From NCBI GenBank assembly GCA_015485155.1, contig WFUF01000027.1, positions 1-64,000 on the forward strand: a stretch of 64,000 bases of DNA, read 5' to 3'. The number at the start of each line of letters is the position of its first letter. Position 1 is the first letter of the stretch. Position numbers and translations under genes: made by a program. Below are positions 52,156 through 61,836 of the stretch, piece after piece. The notes under the pieces are model-generated. The model was not told where the DNA came from. It searched no databases and saw only the letters and a list, made by a program, of their open reading frames with translations. The stretch comes from Robiginitomaculum sp. Lineage in GTDB: Bacteria > Pseudomonadota > Alphaproteobacteria > Caulobacterales > Maricaulaceae.

Positions 52156-54870
52156 TCAACTCAACCGGTTGAGGATAGCCTGGGTTTTACTTAACTTTTC
52201 CTGATAACCAGCTAGTTTTTCCTGTTCCTTGGTCACTACTGTTTCCGGTGCTCTGGCAACAAAGTTTTCATTATCCAGTTTTTGCTTGATTTTGCTAATT
52301 TCAGCCATGATTTTGTCGATTTGCTTGGCTAAACGATCCCGTTCTTCGGACATATCAATCACGCCCTCGGTAACAAGTCCGAACACTGAATCGTCCAGCA
52401 CAATTTGCAAGGCAGAATTTGGAAGCTCAGCAACATTCTCAACTGATATCACCCGCCCCAGCCATTTAAGTAATGCCTGATGACGCTCTAACCGCTCTTT
52501 TGTTTGTGATGATGCTCCGGCCACCAATAGGGGAAGTTTTGCGCCGGGGGCAATGTTCATTTCCGACTTTACCGAACGAATAGCAGTGATCAATTTTATC
52601 AACCAGTTTATTTCATCTGCATCTTGTTCTGAGTGTAATTTGCTCCCAAATTCCGGCCATTTGGCAGTGACCAATTGTGTGTCGCGCTTAGCGCTTTGCC
52701 CCCATAAGGCTTCGGTTTGAAATGGCATAATCGGATGCAGCAAGATCAAAACCTGATCGCGTACGAAAGCCGCTGTTGCTCTGGTTTCTTCCTTGGCTGC
52801 GGCATCATCACCTTGTAACACCGGCTTCATCAGCTCCAGATACCAGTCACAAAACACATGCCAGATAAACCGGTACAAGCCTTGCGCAGCATCATTAAAA
52901 CGATATTTATCCAGACCATCGGTCACAGTCGTAGCGACCAATGCCAGTTCGTGGATAATCCAGCGGTTTAGCGGTTGCTCAAGCTCTGCCGGGTTAAATC
53001 CATCTACAGGTTTACACTCGTTCATTTCGCAAAAACGCGCGGCATTCCAAAGTTTGGTACCAAAATTACGATAACCCTCAACACGGGATTCCGACATACG
53101 AACATTTGTGCCTTGCGCCGCAGAAATTGCCATAGTGAAACGAAGCGCATCAGCTCCAAACTTGTCAATCATGCTTAAAGGGTCGATGGTATTACCCTTG
53201 GACTTTGACATTTTCTTGCCGTTTTCATCCAACACAAGCCCGTGAATGAGAACATCAGGAAATGGAACTTGATCGGTTAAATACAGCCCCTGCATCATCA
53301 TTCTGGCCACCCAGAAGAAGATAATATCATGACCGGTAACCAGAACATTGGTCGGATAAAATTTTGCTAGTTCCGGTGTTTGCTCCGGCCAACCTAACGT
53401 CGAAAACGGCCACAGCGCCGATGAAAACCAGGTATCGAGTACGTCCTCGTCCTGGCGCAAATCTGTTTCCTTGCCGTAATGATCATTGGCCTTTGCCTGT
53501 GCCTGACTTTGGCTTTCTGCGCAAAACGCCTCACCATCCGGCCCGTACCAGACCGGGATCCGGTGTCCCCACCAAAGCTGCCGCGAGATACACCAGGGCT
53601 GAATGTCTTCTAACCAGTTAAAATAAGTTTTCTCCCAGTTTTCAGGATAAAACTTTGTGGTGCCATCACGAACAGCCCTTATAGCAGGTTTGGCCAAAGT
53701 TTTGGCATCCACATACCATTGATCGGTAAGCATTGGCTCAATCACCACGCCGGAGCGATCACCAACTGGTTGCTGGATTACCCGATCCTCGACCTTGATA
53801 AGCAAACCCAAAGCATCAATATCGGCAACCACGTGTTTTCTTGCCTCAAAGCGATCCATGCCGACATATTTGTCCGGCATAATGTCACTGCCCACCATAC
53901 GCGCCTGCTCGTCCATAAGTACGTACATTGGCAAGTTGTTGCGCTTGGCAACTTCATAGTCATTAAAATCATGGGCGCCGGTAATTTTCACGGCACCGGA
54001 ACCTAATTCCGGGTCCGGGTATTTATCCGCAATAATTGGAATATAACGATCGGCCAAAGGCAACAAAACCTTCTTACCAACAATGCTTGTATATCGGGTA
54101 TCGTCGGGGTGTACCGCCACCGCACCATCACCAAGCATGGTTTCAGGCCGCGTAGTGGCAATGGAAATATAATCACGGGTTTCCCATTTGGTTGGCTTAC
54201 CGTCCTCATCATGTTCAATCGGAAACTCATAGGTTTCGCCATTTTCCAGCGGATATTTGAAATGCCAGAAATGCCCCTGCACTTCTTTTTGTTCAACTTC
54301 CAGATCTGATATGGCCGTTTGAAAATGCGGATCCCAATTGACCAGCCGTTTGGCTCTATAGATCAGGCCCTCACTGTGCATTTTGACAAACACTTTACGC
54401 ACTGCATCAGACAATCCATCATCCAAAGTAAATCGTTCCCGCGACCAGTCACAAGAAGCACCAAGCCGGCGCAATTGTTTGATAATAGTGCCGCCGGATT
54501 GCTCTTTCCACTGCCAGACCTTGTTGACAAATGCTTTGCGCCCCATGTCACGCCTGCCAGGACTTCCATCTTCGGCCAGCTTTCGCTCGACCACCATTTG
54601 CGTGGCAATACCAGCATGATCCATTCCCGGTTGCCATAAAACCGATTTGCCGCGCAGGCGCTGAAATCTGATCAGGATGTCCTGTAATGTGTTATTAAGC
54701 GCATGGCCCATATGCAATGAGCCAGTAACATTTGGCGGCGGAATTACGATGCAATATGGATCAGCATCAGGATCGCTTTTTGGCTTAAAAGCACCAGATG
54801 CTTCCCAATTTTCATAAATTTCAGTTTCGGCTTCTGCCGGGTTGAAGGATTTGTCCAGCATAACAGGCAC
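52156..54870 (-). CDS. valS: Valyl-tRNA synthetase
   Basis: 904 residues. The class I signature HIGH appears as PNVTGSLHMGHAL, and KMSKS as NGKKMSKSKGNTIDP. The editing (CP1) domain contains TTRPETMLGDGAVAVHPDD. The anticodon-binding domain and a C-terminal coiled-coil arm (DRLAKQIDKIMAEISKIKQKLDNENFVARAPE) are present, so the enzyme is complete. The start is ATG 54870, or the second ATG at 54861. It lies downstream of popZ, the usual alphaproteobacterial neighbour. Confidence 0.96.
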   Translation of the reverse strand: MPVMLDKSFNPAEAETEIYENWEASGAFKPKSDPDADPYCIVIPPPNVTGSLHMGHALNNTLQDILIRFQRLRGKSVLWQPGMDHAGIATQMVVERKLAEDGSPGRRDMGRKAFVNKVWQWKEQSGGTIIKQLRRLGASCDWSRERFTLDDGLSDAVRKVFVKMHSEGLIYRAKRLVNWDPHFQTAISDLEVEQKEVQGHFWHFKYPLENGETYEFPIEHDEDGKPTKWETRDYISIATTRPETMLGDGAVAVHPDDTRYTSIVGKKVLLPLADRYIPIIADKYPDPELGSGAVKITGAHDFNDYEVAKRNNLPMYVLMDEQARMVGSDIMPDKYVGMDRFEARKHVVADIDALGLLIKVEDRVIQQPVGDRSGVVIEPMLTDQWYVDAKTLAKPAIRAVRDGTTKFYPENWEKTYFNWLEDIQPWCISRQLWWGHRIPVWYGPDGEAFCAESQSQAQAKANDHYGKETDLRQDEDVLDTWFSSALWPFSTLGWPEQTPELAKFYPTNVLVTGHDIIFFWVARMMMQGLYLTDQVPFPDVLIHGLVLDENGKKMSKSKGNTIDPLSMIDKFGADALRFTMAISAAQGTNVRMSESRVEGYRNFGTKLWNAARFCEMNECKPVDGFNPAELEQPLNRWIIHELALVATTVTDGLDKYRFNDAAQGLYRFIWHVFCDWYLELMKPVLQGDDAAAKEETRATAAFVRDQVLILLHPIMPFQTEALWGQSAKRDTQLVTAKWPEFGSKLHSEQDADEINWLIKLITAIRSVKSEMNIAPGAKLPLLVAGASSQTKERLERHQALLKWLGRVISVENVAELPNSALQIVLDDSVFGLVTEGVIDMSEERDRLAKQIDKIMAEISKIKQKLDNENFVARAPETVVTKEQEKLAGYQEKLSKTQAILNRLS

Positions 54871-54946
54871 ACCTAAAATTCAGGGTAAATGAAAACCCCT
54901 CTATGAAAACACCGGATTTGGCGGCTAATTGGTAACAAGCTTAAGA

Positions 54947-55558
54947 TCAGGCTCTGGTTTGACGTACCACCTTGTCAATTGCGGCTTCCACCTTGGCTTC
55001 AACAATTGCAGGAAGATTTGCATCAAGCCAGTCTTTTAGCAATGGCCGTAACAATTCGCGCATGACACCTTCAAGTGTCTGGCCGTCCTTGTCAGCAACC
55101 CGTATTGACGATGCCAGTGTGCCCAGCGTGCTAGCCGTAGCTGCCGCGGTCGCATCGCTTAACAGCTCTTCCTCTGATTCTTCATCTGCTGGTTCAGCAA
55201 GCTGCTCAGGCTCAGGCTCAGGCTCATGGGATTCATCAAAAATGATCAGATCACCATCTTCTTCCACGGCAGGTTCTTCGGCACCAACGGTTTCGGTTAG
55301 CTCCAGAACATCATCCTCAGGTTCTGGTGCAGCCATTTCCGGCTCTGGTTCGGGTGAGGCCATTTCTGGCTCCGGCTCTGGTTCAGGCTCAGGTTCTGGT
55401 GCGGCCATTTCCGGCTCCGGCTCTGGTTCAGCTTCCGGGGCTGGTTCTTCAGCAACCGCCTCTTTGGTATCGCCCTCATCATCATCTGAAATAATATTGC
55501 GTATAGAGGCGAGAATCTCCTCCATCGTAGGTTCAGCATCTGTGCCTGTATCTGCCAT
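54947..55558 (-). CDS. popZ: Polar organising protein PopZ (DUF2497)
   Basis: 203 residues from the ATG at 55558. The track start at 55585 is less likely. It has the N-terminal PopZ motif EPTMEEILASIRNIISDDD, a long acidic proline-rich middle made of EPEPEPEMAAPE repeats, and the C-terminal helices TLEGVMRELLRPLLKDWLDANLPAIVEAKVEAAIDKVV that oligomerise. In Caulobacter PopZ forms the polar matrix that anchors ParB-origin complexes. The adjacent valS and the MipZ gene 2.5 kb away fit. Confidence 0.92.
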   Translation of the reverse strand: MADTGTDAEPTMEEILASIRNIISDDDEGDTKEAVAEEPAPEAEPEPEPEMAAPEPEPEPEPEPEMASPEPEPEMAAPEPEDDVLELTETVGAEEPAVEEDGDLIIFDESHEPEPEPEQLAEPADEESEEELLSDATAAATASTLGTLASSIRVADKDGQTLEGVMRELLRPLLKDWLDANLPAIVEAKVEAAIDKVVRQTRA

Positions 55559-55688
55559 AATTTCTCGTCCGATTCTAAAATTCAAGCCATTAGCGGATAC
55601 GCTAAAAGGTTTCTATTGCCCCTGTCTAGTGGCGACGGCAAGTTTAACAAGAAAGCATCACATTCTTCAATGAAAGTATTAGCATTTT

Positions 55689-57020
55689 TTATGGAAAAGT
55701 TCCCTGTTTAGTATTTGTTTTAGGTGTATCTATTCCCAACTCTGCAAGCTCCAGCCTTCCGGTAGCAGCAAGCAACCCAAAACTGGCAACCAAAGCATCG
55801 CGCTTCGCCGACACCAGGGCTAATCTGGCATCAAGTAATTCCTGTTCTGCATCCAGCACGTCAAGAGTTGTCCGAGAGCCTACTTCAGCCTCTAACACCA
55901 CACCATCAAAAGCCAACTCATTGGCCTGCACCTGTAGTTCACTTGCCGCAATTACTGACTTGGCAGCAATCAGGCGATTCCATGCAATTGCTACCTGTTC
56001 ATCAGTCACTCTTTTAGCCTGTAACACGCTAATTCGGGCTTTGCTCGCCTGCTCTTTGGCTTCTCTTACTACAGACCGATTCAATCCTCCGGTAAAAAGC
56101 GGTATTCGCAAATTAACACTCGCGGCAACCAGATCAGACTCACCACCAATAAAACCTGCATCATCTGCTGTTGCTGCCTGCGCACCAATGCTCAAATTCG
56201 GTCGCAGGCCGGCCTTGGCAATGGACACTCCATGAGCCGCCGCCAATTCAGACAACCGGGCGTTTAATAAAACCGGTGAATTTGCTTCTGCCCATTGTAT
56301 GGCCATTGCCAATCCATCAGGCAAAAAATCCGGATCAGGTATCGGCTGCAGGCTTCCTGGGGCCTGTCCTACAGTTCGTACATAGGCTGAACGAGCAATT
56401 GCCAGTTCCGCACGAGCTGCTGCAAGCTGTGATCTGGCTCCGGCTAATCTGGCTTTGGCCTGACTAACCCCGGTGCGGGTAATTTCACCAACAGAAAAGC
56501 GATCTTGTGCTGCATCCAATTGCCGAAGCAGCACTTCAACATTACTTGACCTTATCCTCACTACTTCTGCATTGCGCTGCACATCGGCGTAGGCTGTAAC
56601 CGCCGCCAGTAAAACCTGATGCTCCAATTGCCGAAGATTATTTATTCCGATTTCAATATTCACCTGCGTAAGATCAATTTGCCCTTTAATAGCACCACCG
56701 CCATAAAGTGTTTGCTGTCCAGACAGGGCGATTGATCGCGGATAATAAGTTTGCAGGGCGCTAAAAAAAGGACTGGTTTGCTTTTGCCGGGTGGCTCCTG
56801 CGCTAATATCAGCCTGCACATTGGGTAATCTGGCGGCACGAGCCTGTACCAGCTTTTCATCAAGGGCTCGCAGGCCTGCACGTTCTGCCTGCAATTGCGG
56901 ATTGGATTCATAAGTCATACGCAAAGCATCGTGCAGGGTTTCAGCATAACCAACAGAATGTATACTAACTACAAATATCGTGAATGCTGATAAAACTCTG
57001 ATAATCATTTTGACACCCAT
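55689..57020 (-). CDS. tolC: TolC-family outer-membrane efflux protein
   Basis: 443 residues. Start MIIRVLSAFTIFVVSIHSVGYA is a signal peptide; the ATG at 57008 with GGTG upstream is at least as likely as 57020. The two TolC repeats are visible as paired coiled-coil segments: ALRMTYESNPQLQAERAGLRALDEKLVQARA...NVQADISAG, and later AAAHGVSIAKAGLRPNLSIGAQ with EVGSRTTLDVLDAEQELLDARLALVSAKRDALVASFGLLAATG. It forms the outer channel of type I secretion or drug efflux. No inner-membrane partner is adjacent. Confidence 0.9.
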   Translation of the reverse strand: MGVKMIIRVLSAFTIFVVSIHSVGYAETLHDALRMTYESNPQLQAERAGLRALDEKLVQARAARLPNVQADISAGATRQKQTSPFFSALQTYYPRSIALSGQQTLYGGGAIKGQIDLTQVNIEIGINNLRQLEHQVLLAAVTAYADVQRNAEVVRIRSSNVEVLLRQLDAAQDRFSVGEITRTGVSQAKARLAGARSQLAAARAELAIARSAYVRTVGQAPGSLQPIPDPDFLPDGLAMAIQWAEANSPVLLNARLSELAAAHGVSIAKAGLRPNLSIGAQAATADDAGFIGGESDLVAASVNLRIPLFTGGLNRSVVREAKEQASKARISVLQAKRVTDEQVAIAWNRLIAAKSVIAASELQVQANELAFDGVVLEAEVGSRTTLDVLDAEQELLDARLALVSAKRDALVASFGLLAATGRLELAELGIDTPKTNTKQGTFP

Positions 57021-57117
57021 GTGGTCAATTTTATTGTGATACAGCTAGGCTTAAGGGGCTAATATAGGGAAGAAAACATAAATTACACCCAAGCTGATAT
57101 ATATTATTTCTGCATAG

Positions 57118-57771
57118 CTATAATGCAAACTCTTGCACTTGTTCAAACCCAGGAAGATATGGGGCCAAAGCATCAAACACCACCCGCGAGCCTATTACAT
57201 TATCAGAGCGGGTATATAATTTGACTTGCCCGAAATTTCCTTCGCGCTCAATAACTGCCAAACGGCCACCATCTGCCAATTGCTGCAGCCATGCCTCCGG
57301 CGTTTTTGCAACAGCACCCCCAACAAGAATCGCATTAAATGGCCCCTGGTCTGGTAAACCAACACAGAATTTACCCTCGACAACGGCGACATTATCGACT
57401 TCGGCCATTTCAATTGCTTTTTCAGCCCGTTCAGCAAGATCTTTACTTTCCTCTAATGCAACAACCGTCTCTGCAAGATGTCCCAATACCGCCGAGGAAT
57501 AGCCTGTGGCCGGAGCAATATCCAATACCAGATCCGTAGATTGAATATCCAGCGCCTGCAACATTTTTGCAAAATCTCTTGGCTTGAGAAGGAAGCGCCC
57601 TTCGGCAACAGACAAATCAACATCGCTATATGCTAATGCGCGGCTCGATTTTGGCACAAAAGCCTCGCGATCAACCGTCAACATCGCTTTTTGAATTTTA
57701 TAACTGGTCACATCATTAACCCTGACCTGTCCGTCAACCATTGCCTGTCTGGCCTGCGTAGCATTGCTCAT
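57118..57771 (-). CDS. Protein-L-isoaspartate O-methyltransferase-like protein
   Basis: A 217-residue SAM-dependent methyltransferase of the Pcm fold: ARQAMVDGQVRVNDVT, REAFVPKSSRALAYSDVDLSV, and motif I VLDIAPATGYSSAVLGHLAETVVALEE, then NAILVGGAVAKTPEAWLQQLADGGRLAVI. It belongs to the version found next to tolC in alphaproteobacteria. The usual Pcm motif (GTGSGYQ) appears here as ATGYS, so repair of isoaspartyl residues is likely but not certain. Confidence 0.82.
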   Translation of the reverse strand: MSNATQARQAMVDGQVRVNDVTSYKIQKAMLTVDREAFVPKSSRALAYSDVDLSVAEGRFLLKPRDFAKMLQALDIQSTDLVLDIAPATGYSSAVLGHLAETVVALEESKDLAERAEKAIEMAEVDNVAVVEGKFCVGLPDQGPFNAILVGGAVAKTPEAWLQQLADGGRLAVIEREGNFGQVKLYTRSDNVIGSRVVFDALAPYLPGFEQVQEFAL

Positions 57772-57931
57772 TGGGCTATTATCTCCAAAATATAACCACC
57801 GAATCCCATATTGTTATATCCCGGAAGAACAAGAATATGCAATCAATCGATTTCACGGATTTACGAACGGCTTTCAGGCTTGTATAGGATCACTCGCCTT
57901 ACAAGTTTTAAGAGCTTGTAATGCTGTTCGA

Positions 57932-58005
57932 GGCCCTGTGGCGGAGTGGTGACGCTGGGGATTGCAAATCCTCCTACCCCGGTTCGATTCCGGGCGGGGC
58001 CTCCA
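57932..58005 (+). tRNA. tRNA-Cys (anticodon GCA)
   Basis: 74 bases including encoded CCA. The acceptor ggccctg/cggggcc contains one U-G pair, and the discriminator is U as usual for tRNA-Cys. The anticodon stem gggga/tcctc encloses ttGCAaa (57964-57966), and the T-arm ccccggttcgattccgggg is intact. Confidence 0.95.
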
Positions 58006-58079
58006 TATTTTTTACATATTTATTTTAACTGGATTATTTGGAACCAAAGCATGGCTTTCCAATACCGGGATAGCGCAGA

Positions 58080-58940
58080 CTAAAATGGCAGTGTCTTTCC
58101 GGCCAAAAATGGCAGTTTCAGCACAATAAGCAAATCGCGTAATTCCTGACGGGCGGCCACATGGCTCATGGAAAAATTCACCTGACTGCCTTTTTCCGTT
58201 ACATCAAGCAAGGTAAGACCCGCCGGGAACAACTCCCGATAAATCACCCGCTCGGCAAAACCCGGGGCCAACCGAAAACCAATCCTGTCTGACAATTGCG
58301 CCAGCCCCTCGCCCACTCTTTGTTTATTGCGTGCATTGATTGAACTCATGCGATTACGCATCACCACCCAATCTATAGGTGTTTTTTCCTGAACAGCCTT
58401 TTTCTTTCTCGCGGCCCACACCATTTCACTGTAGAATGAGGGGCTTTGCACCTCAAGCGTTGCCGGATCAACCTTAGCCAGCAGATCAAAGTCCACAAAG
58501 CTGTCATTTATTGGTGTAATCAGCGTATCAGCCGCTGCATGGGCAATACGCGAATAATTGGTATCACTGCCCGGAGCATCAATTACAATATGATCGCAAT
58601 GCACCGCCAGAGCAGTAATTGCATCATTCCACAAGCAGGCTTCTTCAGCCTCGGCAAGATCAAGCTCCCGGTGGGCGGAGCGCTCTATAGTTACCTGAGC
58701 TGGCATTGGCAGAACCTGCTTGTTACGTTCACACCAGCGAGCGCGATTTTCCATAAATCGACTTAAAGTTCGCTGCCGAATATCAAGATCAACAACCCCT
58801 ACCCTCGCCCCGGCACGAATCAAGGCAATTGCCACATGAAATGCAATTGTTGACTTTCCTGCTCCACCTTTTTCATTCCCAACCACAATTGTATAGAGGC
58901 TGGTAACAGGTTCCAGTGTAGGCTCACTTTGCTGTTCCAT
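58080..58940 (-). CDS. mipZ: MipZ-type ParA/MinD-like ATPase
   Basis: 286 residues. The deviant Walker A VVGNEKGGAGKSTIAFHVA is followed by VGVVDLDIRQRTLSRFMENR, DHIVIDAPGSD (Walker B) and the MipZ-specific C-terminal IYRELFPAGLTLLDV. In Caulobacter MipZ binds ParB and DNA in a pole-to-midcell gradient and inhibits FtsZ away from midcell. PopZ in the same window fits this scheme. It is divergent from the chaperone-like gene. Confidence 0.92.
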   Translation of the reverse strand: MEQQSEPTLEPVTSLYTIVVGNEKGGAGKSTIAFHVAIALIRAGARVGVVDLDIRQRTLSRFMENRARWCERNKQVLPMPAQVTIERSAHRELDLAEAEEACLWNDAITALAVHCDHIVIDAPGSDTNYSRIAHAAADTLITPINDSFVDFDLLAKVDPATLEVQSPSFYSEMVWAARKKKAVQEKTPIDWVVMRNRMSSINARNKQRVGEGLAQLSDRIGFRLAPGFAERVIYRELFPAGLTLLDVTEKGSQVNFSMSHVAARQELRDLLIVLKLPFLAGKTLPF

Positions 58941-58967
58941 AAATCCTTCCCTTATTGGTGAAAACTC

Positions 58968-59756
58968 ATGCTAAGAGAATCAATATCACAAGAATTCAAC
59001 ACCTCCGCTATTATGCATCGAGTCGCGGGGTTCGTGTTAATTTTCATGCTTGCAATTACAATAAATGACAGTGCACTGGCTGAAATCAGTGTGGAGCCAA
59101 CAAGAATCGTACTGACAAAAAACAATCAAACAACTTTGGTTACTGTGCAAAATACGGGTTTGCGCTCACAAAGAATAACCCCGGCATGGGTGAATATAGT
59201 GCAAGCCAATGACAGCGTATTACACCCTTCGGGGAATGAAATATCGCTGGCAGATATGCAAACTGTCCGGGTCTGGCCAAGCACATTAGTTGTTGAGCCC
59301 ATGTCATCGCAGGCTTTTACACTACTGACACCGCCAAAAACTGCTTTTACTGGTGAGAAGCGAATTCATTTGCGCCTGAATATAGACCCGGCCCATGGCG
59401 CCGGGCCACGCTGGGCTGTAGTTCTGCCTGTGCTGGTAAAGAATGATCTAATCCGACCAGAGGTCAGGATAACTCATCTCGATTTGCAAAAAAATGGTGA
59501 CATCTCTATTACCATGAAAAACACTGCCAGTGTCAGTTCACACGGGCATATAGTGGTGTTTGATCGCGATGGACTGCGACTGGCTACATTGAACAATGTC
59601 AACTTATATACGCCAGAAACAGAAGTTACGTTTTCAATAAAACTGCCCAAAATACCGAAAGACCAACTAACGGTTCGGTATCTTGGTGATGCTGAATTTG
59701 CCGGTATCGCCTTTGCGGAACAGGTATTGAAAATCAGCCCTGAGCTTTCCCGGTAA
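58968..59756 (+). CDS. Pilus-chaperone-like (PapD-fold) secreted protein
   Basis: 262 residues. A hydrophobic signal (VAGFVLIFMLAITINDSALA) follows a 15-residue hydrophilic start; ATG 58968 has GGTGA upstream. The mature protein begins ISVEPTRIVLTKNNQTTLVTVQNTGLRSQRITPAWV, the first strand pattern of periplasmic pilus chaperones, and has VRVWPSTLVVEPMSSQAFTLL and RIHLRLNI like their G-strand region. No usher or pilin gene is adjacent, so it may be a lone chaperone with another client. It ends 23 bases inside the convergent SPOR gene. Confidence 0.68.
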   Translation: MLRESISQEFNTSAIMHRVAGFVLIFMLAITINDSALAEISVEPTRIVLTKNNQTTLVTVQNTGLRSQRITPAWVNIVQANDSVLHPSGNEISLADMQTVRVWPSTLVVEPMSSQAFTLLTPPKTAFTGEKRIHLRLNIDPAHGAGPRWAVVLPVLVKNDLIRPEVRITHLDLQKNGDISITMKNTASVSSHGHIVVFDRDGLRLATLNNVNLYTPETEVTFSIKLPKIPKDQLTVRYLGDAEFAGIAFAEQVLKISPELSR

Positions 59757-60465
59757 AATCAGCTCTTGCACAGGAAAGACCTTTTAATTGCAGGTTCTTG
59801 CACTTTGTATGTACTACTGTTTCTTGCAATATTGGTCCAGCCTTCAGGCGCATGAATATGCCTTTGGCACCAAGATCAACACGCTCAAGCCTTGGCTGCA
59901 GACCTGCAAGCTCCTTTGGCGCCTTGCTTTGCAATTCCGCCCAACCTGCTATTGCTGTTTGTTCATCGCGGTATGAGCCAAGATGTAATGCAAAAAACAT
60001 TGATCGCCCATCACGCAGTTTTGGCGGCAAAGGAAAATCCTTTGCTGTATCTGATGGTGAAACAGAAGCTTGCAACACCCGTGCACCTGTATTTTCCTCT
60101 GCAGAAACCAGCGGCAATAAAACCGGCAGCTTTTTCGGCTCGGCATAGGAGATTCTTGGCAGGGAATCACCAAGATACCGATCAGGCGCATATGTCTCTT
60201 CAGGGCCCAAAGCAGGATTGGGCAAAAGATCAGCAGCCAATTGATAAATTTGTGGCTCCAAAGAGGCAATATCCTGCCACTGTTCTTTAGCTTCGACTTC
60301 GCGCAGGCGCTCAACGACCACGTTTACTGCAATGCGTAAATCCCTGTCTTCATGCGCCAGCCTTGATAGATGCTCCGCCTGTTGCGCCCTTACAGGATCA
60401 TATTCAACACAAGCCGAAAGTGAAATCCAGCTCATTGCAATTAACAAATATAATAGTGCTCTCAT
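59734..60465 (-). CDS. SPOR-domain lipoprotein
   Basis: 243 residues. The signal LLYLLIAMSWISLSACVEY has a lipobox (Cys19). A helical region (EHLSRLAHEDRDLRIAVNVVVERLREVEAKEQW) and a proline-rich linker precede a C-terminal SPOR domain (FFALHLGSYRDEQTAIAGWAELQSKAP...RLERVDLGAKGIFMRLKAGPI). Its SPOR repeats the phrase DLGAKGIxxRL also found in the SPOR protein at 43867. It probably binds septal peptidoglycan from the outer or inner membrane. Confidence 0.83.
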   Translation of the reverse strand: MRALLYLLIAMSWISLSACVEYDPVRAQQAEHLSRLAHEDRDLRIAVNVVVERLREVEAKEQWQDIASLEPQIYQLAADLLPNPALGPEETYAPDRYLGDSLPRISYAEPKKLPVLLPLVSAEENTGARVLQASVSPSDTAKDFPLPPKLRDGRSMFFALHLGSYRDEQTAIAGWAELQSKAPKELAGLQPRLERVDLGAKGIFMRLKAGPILQETVVHTKCKNLQLKGLSCARADFTGKAQG

Positions 60466-60511
60466 AAAGCCTTGTTTGCGGTGCTTCGCCTTGCAAAAAG
60501 GTTAACAAAAT

Positions 60512-60946
60512 CTACCACGCACCAAGTTCCCGCAATCGCCGTTGCATTTGCAGCGGCAGGCCGTCTGAGGTTTTGCTGTTAGTGATATCTTTTGGAGCAT
60601 CAGCCACATCGAGATAACGCCACCCCTGAAAAGGACGCCTTGGTTGTAATTCTGTTGCCGTTAGCTTGTAATCCAGTACAATTCGGCACCTCCTTATCCC
60701 GGTTGCATCGGTAACGGGTTCCAGCGCCAGAATATTCTGGCGCACCTGCAGAGACCCCTTAATTACCCAGTAAATTGATCCTCCTTGCAATATTTCGGCA
60801 CTGCGGCGCGGCATCATGCGCGTTACATGAACAGGGTTTTGGCGTTCACCGGCAGCGCGGCACTCAGCCCGGCGTAGGGCCTGACGTTCAGCCAGTTCCT
60901 CAACGCTTTGCACGCCAACGCATAATTTTACCAAATGCAGGGTCAT
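60512..60946 (-). CDS. DUF1489 family protein
   Basis: 144 residues from the ATG at 60946 (MTLHLVKLCVGVQSVEEL); the track GTG start at 60979 overlaps the previous gene. Family segments: HVTRMMPRRSAEILQGGSIYWVIKGSLQVRQNIL and RRCRIVLDYKLTATELQPRRPFQGWRYL. DUF1489 is an almost purely alphaproteobacterial family without known function, and it looks like a cytoplasmic enzyme with several conserved Arg/Trp residues. Confidence 0.85.
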   Translation of the reverse strand: MTLHLVKLCVGVQSVEELAERQALRRAECRAAGERQNPVHVTRMMPRRSAEILQGGSIYWVIKGSLQVRQNILALEPVTDATGIRRCRIVLDYKLTATELQPRRPFQGWRYLDVADAPKDITNSKTSDGLPLQMQRRLRELGAW

Positions 60947-60962
60947 GAGACCGGGATCACAA

Positions 60963-61772
60963 TCAATTATCTGAATCACTCTTTACCATGACATCATGGT
61001 CAGGATTTTGTTTTTGCACAATTGCAGAAATTTCCATGTCCGAGCGCTCGACAAATTTCTTAAACAAAGCCGATCCGGAAACATCAGATATGGATTTTTG
61101 CTGTATAATTGGACCGCCCTGCCATGCGGGTGCAAATAATAACCTGATATCGAATTTTTTGATCTTGGCCACAGGCACAGGCTTAAAAGGTTTTTTTGAA
61201 TATATGCGCAGCCATGACAACTGCTCGGTTCTAGTATCAATAGCCAGTTCACCGCTTAAAAACCTTGATAACTTTTTCATATCGCCAGAGCCATCCACGC
61301 CGTCTGAACTCATAAAATCTTCGGTTATATCGAACGAATAAATGGCAAGACCATCGGAACCTGTACCAATGTAGGAGGCTTCTTGTTCACTTTTCAGCGG
61401 GAAGCTGGCTAAAATCAGCTCACGATCATCTTGTGCATCAGGGTTGTTTTGAACATTTTGATCAATACGTTTTTTGGCCTGATTAAACAGCTCACGATCT
61501 TCGGTTTCTGCTGGCGCCAGAACTTTCCATTGTTCCAAACGTGGCAGATCCGGATCAAAAAACAAGGAAACCTGGTAATTTTCACTCCCCGAAACCGCAA
61601 GTCTCATTTCATGGGAAAAACGGATACCAACAGATGCCTTATGCCTTGCCTCAATATCCGACCTTACCCGCTCCAATAAGCCCTTCGGATCGACTTGCCC
61701 AGAAACTGGATGCGCAATAATGAAAAAAGCAAAAACAAGAGGCAAAACCAGGTGAAATTTACGGAATGTCAT
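60963..61772 (-). CDS. Secreted protein of unknown function
   Basis: 269 residues. A clean signal peptide (LVLPLVFAFFIIAHPVSG) is followed by a mature domain with VGIRFSHEMRLAVSGSENYQVSLFFDPDLPRLEQWKVL and later IYSFDITEDFM, LSGELAIDTRTEQLSWLRIYSKKPFKPVPVAKIKKFDIRLLFAPAW. The alternating strands recall LolA/outer-membrane lipid-carrier-like or DUF proteins in which a 'model' polysaccharide or lipid sits in a half barrel, but I cannot assign a family. It lies between mccA-like and DUF1489 genes on the same strand. Confidence 0.6.
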   Translation of the reverse strand: MTFRKFHLVLPLVFAFFIIAHPVSGQVDPKGLLERVRSDIEARHKASVGIRFSHEMRLAVSGSENYQVSLFFDPDLPRLEQWKVLAPAETEDRELFNQAKKRIDQNVQNNPDAQDDRELILASFPLKSEQEASYIGTGSDGLAIYSFDITEDFMSSDGVDGSGDMKKLSRFLSGELAIDTRTEQLSWLRIYSKKPFKPVPVAKIKKFDIRLLFAPAWQGGPIIQQKSISDVSGSALFKKFVERSDMEISAIVQKQNPDHDVMVKSDSDN

Positions 61773-61836
61773 GAGAACTCTCTAATCAATACCCCCGGCA
61801 ACTCTTGTAGCTGCAGTTTTTATCAGGCACAAGCAA

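Noticed and set aside
54972-55673. Plus-strand 233-residue Ser/Gly-rich ORF
   Set aside because: It is the antisense of the repetitive EPEPE part of popZ, which stays open in several frames.
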